From Nitrospirota bacterium (GTDB lineage Bacteria; Nitrospirota; Thermodesulfovibrionia; JACRGW01), in contig JACRGW010000089.1 of NCBI GenBank assembly GCA_016212195.1, positions 1 to 5,271 on the forward strand: a stretch of 5,271 bases of DNA, in the 5' to 3' direction. Below the pieces are notes generated by a model that was not told the DNA's origin, ran no database searches, and worked only from the letters and a program-made list of their open reading frames with translations. Made by a program: the position numbers and the translations under genes. Positions 1 through 4,828 of the stretch are shown piece by piece. Numbering within the stretch: the first letter of the stretch is position 1; each line of letters begins with the position of its first letter.

Positions 1-214
1 CGAAACTCCCCATAAGTACTCCAGCAACCCTTTTAGCGAAATCCCAGGCTCCATATCCTTCGAAAACATAATCCCTGTCATCTTTCTCTATTCCGACAAT
101 AAGATCTCTGATATAACCTCCCACCAAGTAGATTTTTGATGAAGAATCTCTAGTCAGCGAAAAAACTTTTTTATTTATGGGATCTGATAGGATTTTTTCT
201 TCTAATTCTTTCAT
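1..214 (-). CDS. tRNA CCA-adding enzyme / poly(A) polymerase family nucleotidyltransferase, N-terminal part
   Basis: The first 71 codons of a gene that runs off the left edge. The translation begins MKELEEKIL and then shows the head-domain signature of class II CCA-adding / poly(A) polymerases: YLVGGYIRDL at residues 29-38 (GG nucleotide-binding turn plus RD), followed by the metal-binding DxD at Asp46/Asp48 (DDRDYVF) and a helix, FAKRVAGVLMGSF, that matches the usual 'FA..LA..LGG.F' stretch. The family adds CCA to tRNA 3' ends, or A tails to RNA, in the cytoplasm. The two activities cannot be told apart from this fragment. The start is fixed by an in-frame stop at 233-235 and by the ATG at 212-214 being the only ATG between that stop and the motif. 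No strong Shine-Dalgarno is visible. The gene diverges from the menaquinone operon with a 46-bp gap and is probably functionally unrelated to it. Confidence 0.85.
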   Translation of the reverse strand, partial: MKELEEKILSDPINKKVFSLTRDSSSKIYLVGGYIRDLIVGIEKDDRDYVFEGYGAWDFAKRVAGVLMGSF

Positions 215-218
215 AATG

Positions 219-247
219 TTGACTTTAATACTTCATAATGGTAACAT
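219..247 (+). promoter_or_regulatory. Candidate sigma70 promoter of the menaquinone operon
   Basis: A TTGACT -35 box (219-224, 5/6 to consensus) is separated by exactly 17 bp from a TAACAT -10 box (242-247, 4/6) in the divergent gap. It is the best-placed promoter for the four-gene + strand operon. The predicted transcript would start near 254-256, only a few bases before the ATG at 261, so the leader would be very short. This is inferred from consensus matching only. Confidence 0.4.
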
Positions 248-260
248 TTTAATTAGAAGG

Positions 261-1517
261 ATGTCCAAAATTATATTGTTTGCAGAGAAACTTCTACCAA
301 TATCTTCTCCCCCTGTTGAAGATTATGCCTTAATTATAGAAAAAGAGAATATAGTTGATGTGGAGGCTATATCTGCTGCTGAAAAGAGGAATCCCTATGC
401 AAAAAGAATAAAAATTGAGAATGCTGTAATTATGCCTGGCCTTATAAATCTCCATACACATTTAGAACTATCAGGATTAAAAGGTAAACTCTCTGAAGGT
501 ATGGATTTCTTTGAATGGATAAAAGAATTAGTTAAGCAAAAGATGAAGATGACAAAAAGGGAATATGGGGATGGAGTGCATATAGGGATGAAAGAGATGA
601 TAAGTACAGGTACAACATCTATAGGAGAGATTACATCAGAATCAATAAGTCCTTATATATTAAACAATTATGGCATAAGAGGTAAAGTATTTTATGAGTT
701 TATATGGCCATCGGAATTTCTTGCCAGCTATATATGGTTTAAGAAGAAGAGGGAGTTTAAAAGGTTTAATGATAGCAAGCTTCTTCATGCAGGGATTTCG
801 CCTCATTCGTGTTATTCACTTTCTGATGGGCTTCTAAAAAAGGTGAGTGAATATACTTTAAGGCATGGAATCAGCCTGTCTTCCCATATAAGCGAGACAG
901 AGGAAGAAAGAAAGTTTATCAGGGATGGAAAAGGAGAAATAAAGGAATTTATGGAAGATCTTGGCTTTAACCCTCCCCTCCCCTTTTTCGCCGATTCACC
1001 AATAAAATACTTTAAAAGACTTGGACTGCTGAGAAAAAATTTCATTGCAGCACATGCAATATGGGTTGATAACAGTGATATAGAGATAATGAAAGAGTCT
1101 TCGATTTCTATCGCCCACTGTCCTGTAAGCAATACTAACCTTAAAGTTGGTAAAGCACCGGTTATCAGTTTTATAAAAGAAGGGATTAATGTGGGGTTAG
1201 GAACTGACAGTCTTGCGAGTAGCAACAGCCTTAATATGTGGGATGAAATGAGGATGGCCTACAAACTTCACAGTGAGAATGGCATGACACCTTTTAATAT
1301 CTTTAAGATGGCAACAATAAACGGGGCAAAGGCATTAGGGTTGGAAGAAAAGGTCGGAACTTTAGAGGTTGGGAAGAAGGCAGATATAATTGCTGTTAAA
1401 ATGCCAGAAAGTTCAAGTGGTGATATATATTCTGATCTCATAAGAGAGACAAAGGGTGTTCATCTGACAATGGTATCAGGAAAAATTCTCTATCAGGAGG
1501 GAAGGGATTGGAATTAA
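261..1517 (+). CDS. mqnX: Probable aminodeoxyfutalosine deaminase (COG0402 amidohydrolase)
   Basis: A 418-residue amidohydrolase-superfamily protein, predicted to hydrolyse the 6-amino group of the adenine in 6-amino-6-deoxyfutalosine, giving futalosine and ammonia in the cytoplasm. Visible metal-site elements are HTH (His65, His67) in LINLHTHLELSG, His209 with Glu212 in SSHISETEEE, His265 in AAHAIWV, and Asp316 in GLGTDSLAS. The C-terminal GTLEVGKKADI is the usual closing strand of the family. Relatives deaminate methylthioadenosine, S-adenosylhomocysteine or 5'-deoxyadenosine, so the family alone does not fix the substrate; adjacency to mqnE and mqnC does. ATG 261 is chosen because the conserved N-terminal beta segment (IILFAEKLLPISSPP) starts there and AGAAGG precedes it. 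The in-frame ATGs at 177 and 216 are disfavoured: the added residues are not family-like and the one at 177 would overlap the divergent gene. The SD abuts the ATG with no spacer, and TTG at 276 is a weaker alternative. It overlaps mqnE by 10 bp. Confidence 0.8.
   Translation: MSKIILFAEKLLPISSPPVEDYALIIEKENIVDVEAISAAEKRNPYAKRIKIENAVIMPGLINLHTHLELSGLKGKLSEGMDFFEWIKELVKQKMKMTKREYGDGVHIGMKEMISTGTTSIGEITSESISPYILNNYGIRGKVFYEFIWPSEFLASYIWFKKKREFKRFNDSKLLHAGISPHSCYSLSDGLLKKVSEYTLRHGISLSSHISETEEERKFIRDGKGEIKEFMEDLGFNPPLPFFADSPIKYFKRLGLLRKNFIAAHAIWVDNSDIEIMKESSISIAHCPVSNTNLKVGKAPVISFIKEGINVGLGTDSLASSNSLNMWDEMRMAYKLHSENGMTPFNIFKMATINGAKALGLEEKVGTLEVGKKADIIAVKMPESSSGDIYSDLIRETKGVHLTMVSGKILYQEGRDWN
270..300 (-). 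promoter_or_regulatory. Weak candidate promoter for the leftward nucleotidyltransferase gene
   Basis: Read on the minus strand there is a perfect TATAAT (275 down to 270), preceded 19 bp upstream by TTGGTA (300 down to 295, 4/6). This would place the transcript start near 263 and give a leader of about 50 bases before the ATG at 214. The long spacer and the AT-rich background make it only suggestive. If real, it lies inside the first codons of the divergent deaminase gene and overlaps its promoter region. Confidence 0.25.
1495..1500 (+). promoter_or_regulatory. Strong Shine-Dalgarno for mqnE (decides TTG start)
   Basis: A full AGGAGG lies inside the last codons of the upstream deaminase gene, 7 bases before TTG 1508. 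It is the best ribosome binding site in the window and justifies choosing the TTG as the mqnE start. Confidence 0.75.
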
Positions 1518-2581
1518 AGAGGATTGAAGAGAAGGTCAGATCAGGTGAGAGGATCAATAGGTCAGATGCGATAAAGCTTTTTCGTTCCAATGATCTTCTT
1601 TCTATAGGACATATTGCAGATTATGCAACAAAGAGAAGGAGTGGAGACTATGTCTATTTCATCATAAACCGCCATATAAACCCTACTAATATATGCATAA
1701 ACCGATGTGCCCTCTGTGCCTTCAGCAAGGATAAGAATGAAAATGGTTCATACAGTATGACAATAGATGAGATTATGGATTCAGCGAGGAAGATCGAAAA
1801 TGGTACTTCTGAGTTTCATATAGTAGGGGGCCTTAATCCTGAACTCGACCTTGATTACTATCTATGTTTAATTAAAGCACTAAAAAATGAGTTTCTTGAT
1901 GTACACATACAGGCATTTACAGCTGTAGAGATAGATTATCTTGCGAGTATATCTGACCTCACAGTGAGAGAGGTCCTCTCACTTCTTAAAGAGGCAGGAC
2001 TAGGATCACTTCCTGGTGGCGGTGCTGAGATATTCAATAGTTCGGTAAGAAGGGCTATATGCGATAAGAAGATAAGCGGGGAGAGATGGCTTGAGGTAAT
2101 GGAGACTGCGCACAGGCTTGGTCTAAGATCGAATTCAACCATGCTTTACGGACATCTCGAGAGTTTTGAGGATAGAGTGGATCACCTCGAAAGGCTTCGT
2201 AACCTCCAGGATAAAACAGGAGGATTTCAGTCCTTTATCCCACTCAGTTTTCATTCTCTGAATACCAGGGTTGAGAAGAAAGGTCTGACTACAGGATTCG
2301 ATGACCTCAAGACCCTTGCAATATCAAGAATATTTCTCGATAACTTCAACCATATTAAGGCATTCTGGATAATGCTCGGTGAAAAGATTGCCCAGGTCTC
2401 TCTAAACTTTGGAGTAGACGATATTGATGGAACAATTGTTGAAGAAAAGATAACCCATGCAGCAGGTGCCCAGACAGGAGAAGAAATGTCAAAAGAAGAG
2501 CTTATAAATCTTATCAAAAAGGCAGGGAAAATTCCTGTAGAACGTGATACGCTTTATAATGAGACAAAGGTTTATGGGTGA
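1508..2581 (+). CDS. mqnE: Aminofutalosine synthase (radical SAM), MqnE
   Basis: A 357-residue radical SAM enzyme that adds the 5'-deoxyadenosyl radical to 3-[(1-carboxyvinyl)oxy]benzoate, the MqnA product, to give 6-amino-6-deoxyfutalosine and CO2. The [4Fe-4S] ligands are Cys63, Cys67 and Cys70 in NICINRCALCAF (CxxxCxxC). Other MqnE hallmarks follow in order: FHIVGG (103-108), QAFTAVEI (135-142), LPGGGAEIF (168-176), HRLGLRSNSTMLYGH (202-216), TGGFQSFIPLSFH (237-249), AFWIMLG, and the C-terminal PVERDTLYN. The AFTAVEI and WIMLG motifs separate it from MqnC, which has AFSPPEI and WVTQGP. It begins at TTG with an excellent SD and overlaps the deaminase by 10 bp, which suggests translational coupling. 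Residue 110 is Asn in GGLNPEL, where I would expect His (GGLHPEL). The length is normal for the family, and the gene appears intact. Confidence 0.93.
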   Translation: MELKRIEEKVRSGERINRSDAIKLFRSNDLLSIGHIADYATKRRSGDYVYFIINRHINPTNICINRCALCAFSKDKNENGSYSMTIDEIMDSARKIENGTSEFHIVGGLNPELDLDYYLCLIKALKNEFLDVHIQAFTAVEIDYLASISDLTVREVLSLLKEAGLGSLPGGGAEIFNSSVRRAICDKKISGERWLEVMETAHRLGLRSNSTMLYGHLESFEDRVDHLERLRNLQDKTGGFQSFIPLSFHSLNTRVEKKGLTTGFDDLKTLAISRIFLDNFNHIKAFWIMLGEKIAQVSLNFGVDDIDGTIVEEKITHAAGAQTGEEMSKEELINLIKKAGKIPVERDTLYNETKVYG

Positions 2582-2620
2582 AGGGGTTACGCTACATGTG
2601 AACACAGAGAACCATGAAAA

Positions 2621-2639
2621 GTCAGGGGAGACGTCTGAC
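2621..2639. repeat. Short inverted repeat in the mqnE-mqnC gap
   Basis: GTCAG (2621-2625) pairs with CTGAC (2635-2639). The interior also contains the perfect 8-bp palindrome AGACGTCT (2629-2636), so two alternative foldings are possible. It sits 40 bp downstream of the mqnE stop and has no T-run, so it is not a convincing terminator. With the hairpin at 2671-2691 it may form a single dispersed repeat element of about 70 bp. Confidence 0.45.
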
Positions 2640-2670
2640 CTACTTGTTGTGGTGTCGGAACTTACTGGTA

Positions 2671-2691
2671 GGACAGGCGTCCCGCCTGTCC
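2671..2691. repeat. Perfect 9-bp-stem palindrome (REP-like) just upstream of mqnC
   Basis: GGACAGGCG (2671-2679) is followed by the 3-base loop TCC and its exact reverse complement CGCCTGTCC (2683-2691). This GC-rich motif resembles the dispersed 'GGACAGGCG...CGCCTGTCC' palindromes I recall from many environmental bacterial genomes; its copy number here cannot be seen from one window. It ends 13 bases before the mqnC ATG and contrasts in composition with the AT-rich surroundings. It lacks a following T-run, so it is more likely an inserted repeat, or an mRNA-stability or translation-modulating hairpin, than a terminator. Confidence 0.75.
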
Positions 2692-2704
2692 AAAAGGGCG
2701 TCTC

Positions 2705-3778
2705 ATGATTACAACAGAAAAAAGGATAAGCGAGAAAGAAGGGATTAATCTCTTTGAAACATCTGACCTTCTCACACTTGGTGATATGGCGAACAGTATT
2801 CGGAAGAGAATCCATCCTGAAAAGAGAGTCACATTCGTAATCGACAGGAATATCAATTACACAAATATCTGTATAAACAAATGCAGATTCTGCGCCTACT
2901 ACAGGGATGAGAATGATTCGGATGCATATATTCTCTCGAATGATGAAATATTCCGAAAAATAGAAGAAATACTGAAACTTGGTGGAACACAGATTCTCCT
3001 GCAGGGTGGACTTCATCCTTCTTTGCCGATCGACTACTATACAGACCTTTTAAGATCGATAAAGAGAAGTTTCCCTATACATATCCATGCCTTCTCCCCT
3101 CCTGAGATTATCCATTTCGCAAGACTTTCTGACCTGACAATCAGGGAAATCCTCACGATACTTAAGGAATCTGGACTTGACTCTATCCCTGGTGGTGGTG
3201 CTGAGATCCTTGTAGACAAGGTAAGAGGTATTATAAGCCCAAAGAAGATTAAGAGCGATGAATGGATTGAAGTAATGGAGATAGCCCACGGTATCGGTAT
3301 TCCAAGCTCAGCTACAATGATGTTCGGAAGTGTCGAGAAGAAGGCAGATATAATTAAACACCTTATCAGATTGAGAGAACTTCAGGACAGGACAGGAGGA
3401 TTTACAGCCTTTATACCATGGACATTCCAGCCATTAAATACTGAGATCAGTTCACAGTTCACAGTTCACGGTTCACAGTTTTACCCTGCAACAGGGGTGG
3501 AATATCTCAAAGTTTTAGCAATTTCGAGGATAATCCTCAACAATATTAAGAATATACAGGTTTCCTGGGTTACACAAGGGCCTAAAATGGCCCAGGTTGC
3601 CTTGAAATTCGGGGCGAATGATTTCGGAAGCACAATGATTGAAGAAAATGTTGTGTCAGCAGCAGGTACGACTTACAGGATGACAAAAGAAGAGATAGTC
3701 GAGATAATCAGGGACGCAGGTTATATACCGGCTCAGAGGAATACCCTGTACGGGATAATAAGGATCTACGACTCATAG
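2705..3778 (+). CDS. mqnC: Cyclic dehypoxanthinyl futalosine synthase (radical SAM), MqnC
   Basis: A 357-residue radical SAM enzyme that uses a 5'-deoxyadenosyl radical to cyclise dehypoxanthine futalosine into the spiro compound that MqnD later cleaves. Cluster ligands are Cys56, Cys60 and Cys63 in NICINKCRFCAYYR. Family marks are DRNINYTN (47-54), LLQGGLHP (98-105), HAFSPPEI (128-135), IPGGGAEIL (161-169), TGGFTAFIPWTFQP (230-243), SWVTQGP, ENVVSAAGTTYRM and the C-terminal IPAQRNTLY. ATG 2705 is preceded by only a weak GGG-type SD (2696-2698) immediately after the palindromic repeat, and an in-frame stop at 2669-2671 rules out a longer start. The N-terminus is about 8 residues shorter than MqnE when the two are aligned at RI. 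Residues 249-259 are encoded by an in-frame TTCACAG-type tandem repeat and look like an insertion between PLNTE and ATGVEYLK. The core motifs are intact, so the gene is probably functional. Confidence 0.93.
   Translation: MITTEKRISEKEGINLFETSDLLTLGDMANSIRKRIHPEKRVTFVIDRNINYTNICINKCRFCAYYRDENDSDAYILSNDEIFRKIEEILKLGGTQILLQGGLHPSLPIDYYTDLLRSIKRSFPIHIHAFSPPEIIHFARLSDLTIREILTILKESGLDSIPGGGAEILVDKVRGIISPKKIKSDEWIEVMEIAHGIGIPSSATMMFGSVEKKADIIKHLIRLRELQDRTGGFTAFIPWTFQPLNTEISSQFTVHGSQFYPATGVEYLKVLAISRIILNNIKNIQVSWVTQGPKMAQVALKFGANDFGSTMIEENVVSAAGTTYRMTKEEIVEIIRDAGYIPAQRNTLYGIIRIYDS
3451..3478 (+). repeat. Tandem heptamer repeat (4 x TTCACAG) inside mqnC
   Basis: Four consecutive 7-bp units are present: TTCACAG, TTCACAG, TTCACGG, TTCACAG (3451-3457, 3458-3464, 3465-3471, 3472-3478). 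Together with the flanking bases they encode the low-complexity segment SSQFTVHGSQF of MqnC. The unit length is not a multiple of three. TTCACAG/TTCACGG arrays are, from memory, a common intergenic repeat in Nitrospirota and deltaproteobacterial genomes; finding one in a conserved coding region is unusual. Confidence 0.9.
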
Positions 3779-3781
3779 AGA

Positions 3782-4648
3782 ATGGCGATAAGTTTAGCCG
3801 TTATAGGTGGCAGTGGTGCATATGATTTTCCTCATAATGTTTTCGGAAGACTCAGGGAATCAATAACTTTATCTACACCCTTTGGTTCTGTATCACCCAT
3901 CCATATCTTTGAATTTGAAGGTCTTACCTATTCATTCCTGTCGAGGCATGGAGAAAAGGGATATAACCTTACAGCGCCTTTTGTTAATTACAGGGCGAAT
4001 ATCTGGGCACTTAAAGAACTCGGTGCAGAGAGGATAATATCATGGACAGGGCCAGGCGCAATTAATGAAAGATTTCACCCCGGTGATTATGTTATCCCTG
4101 ATGATGTTATAGATTTTACAAGGAATCGGCCCAATACATTCTATGAGAATAGGGGGCTTGGCTTTATAAGACAGAATCCTGTTTTCTGCCCTGAGATCAG
4201 GGAAGCCCTAGGAAAACTAACGGGTCTTTCTGATATCAAGACACATGTGGGAGGTGTATATCTATGCACAGAAGGTCCACGACTCGAAACACCTGCCGAA
4301 ATCAATTTCTTCAGACAGGTCGGATCTGATATGGTCGGAATGACCCTTGTCCCTGAGGTTTTTCTCGCGAAGGAACTTGAGATGTGTTATGGGTCTTTAA
4401 GTTACATAAGTAATTATGCAGAAGGTATAAAAACCCTGCCGTATGAAAAGGGCGTGCTCTTCGAAGGAACCCTGCCCTCCCATAAAAAAGAAGCGGTATC
4501 TTTAGCAATGCAAGAAATTCCTTCTATTATCCTAAAGGCATTAAAAGAGATCTCAGAAAAAGAGAGGCATTGTCCCTGCAAGGATTCTATGCTTAGATAT
4601 AAGATTAGGGGAGATGTTGACGTCGATTGGCGAAACTGGATAAAATAG
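3782..4648 (+). CDS. mtnP: MTAP-family purine nucleoside phosphorylase, predicted 6-oxopurine type (possible futalosine or methylthioinosine/5'-deoxyinosine phosphorylase)
   Basis: A 288-residue member of the PNP/MTAP family (COG0005), which cleaves purine nucleosides with phosphate. Visible elements are the phosphate loop VIGGSGAYD (7-15), SRHGEKG (Arg55, His56), NYRANIWALKELGA (69-82), the WTGPGAI strand (88-94), TEGPRLETPAE (163-173), MVGMTLVPEVFLAKE (184-198), and a C-terminal CPC pair (Cys264, Cys266) like the CxC motif of archaeal MTAP II. At the base-binding site the sequence is SNYAEG: Asn211 and Ala213 occupy the places of human MTAP Asp220 and Asp222 (the spacing from the conserved MT is identical). 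I recall this substitution pattern from methylthioinosine phosphorylase, which prefers 6-oxopurines. The ATG is 3 bases after the mqnC stop, so it is in the operon and probably translationally coupled; its own SD is weak. Standard annotation would be S-methyl-5'-thioadenosine phosphorylase, but residues and context argue for a deaminated substrate. Confidence 0.85.
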   Translation: MAISLAVIGGSGAYDFPHNVFGRLRESITLSTPFGSVSPIHIFEFEGLTYSFLSRHGEKGYNLTAPFVNYRANIWALKELGAERIISWTGPGAINERFHPGDYVIPDDVIDFTRNRPNTFYENRGLGFIRQNPVFCPEIREALGKLTGLSDIKTHVGGVYLCTEGPRLETPAEINFFRQVGSDMVGMTLVPEVFLAKELEMCYGSLSYISNYAEGIKTLPYEKGVLFEGTLPSHKKEAVSLAMQEIPSIILKALKEISEKERHCPCKDSMLRYKIRGDVDVDWRNWIK

Positions 4649-4654
4649 TTGCCT

Positions 4655-4717
4655 ATGGAAGTCAAAGAGTTCATCCGTGTAACTATTGACAAGAGTCACA
4701 TCATAACTAAGATGTAA
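4655..4717 (+). pseudogene. Possible remnant of an HSP90-like ATPase gene start
   Basis: Six bases after the phosphorylase stop, an ATG opens a 20-codon frame whose translation includes VKEFIRVTIDKSHIIT. This closely resembles the extreme N-terminus of bacterial HSP90-like/histidine-kinase-fold ATP-binding proteins, which continue 'IGE.LY..SIELIRELVNNAYDADA'. Here the match stops abruptly after IIT, and the frame ends with TAA at 4715-4717. No continuation is found in the other frames, so it would be a truncated remnant left by recombination rather than a simple frameshift. The assignment rests on about 16 residues recognised from memory and is tentative. Confidence 0.4.
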
Positions 4718-4735
4718 TCGAAATCGGGATGTGAC
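4695..4735. repeat. Inverted repeat at the 3' end of the operon (weak terminator candidate)
   Basis: GTCACATC (4695-4702) and its reverse complement GATGTGAC (4728-4735) flank a 25-base spacer. The right arm is followed by CCTTTCTTCT, so it could work as a weak terminator for the + strand operon. The large loop and lack of a clean T-run make this doubtful. No better terminator is seen between the two converging genes. Confidence 0.3.
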
Positions 4736-4828
4736 CCTTTCTTCTGGCTATAATACCGCCTACGGAATGCCTGCAATGATAACCAGTAAGACATATCTAA
4801 CCAATGGATACCTCTAATGATTACTCGG

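Noticed and set aside
177..260. N-terminal extension of the deaminase from ATG 177 (or ATG 216)
   Set aside because: The added residues are not family-like, a start at 177 would overlap the divergent nucleotidyltransferase gene, and the conserved fold begins right after ATG 261.
2614..2748. 44-codon + strand frame across the mqnE-mqnC gap (begins MKSQGRRLTY)
   Set aside because: It is a translation of the palindromic repeats (GQASRLS), overlaps the mqnC start, and has no convincing RBS.
4686..4713. TTGACA, 16 bp, TAAGAT promoter-like pair reading rightwards
   Set aside because: It reads only into the antisense strand of the prohibitin gene with no ORF to drive, and it overlaps the coding-like fragment; likely chance.
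4749..4754. Perfect TATAAT in the convergent gap
   Set aside because: No -35 box at suitable spacing and no extended -10 TG; no gene lies downstream on that strand.
4696..4794. 32-residue minus-strand frame downstream of the prohibitin gene (begins MSYWLSLQAF)
   Set aside because: No recognisable similarity and a poor RBS; a frame this length is expected by chance. Homologues with the same peptide would change this view.
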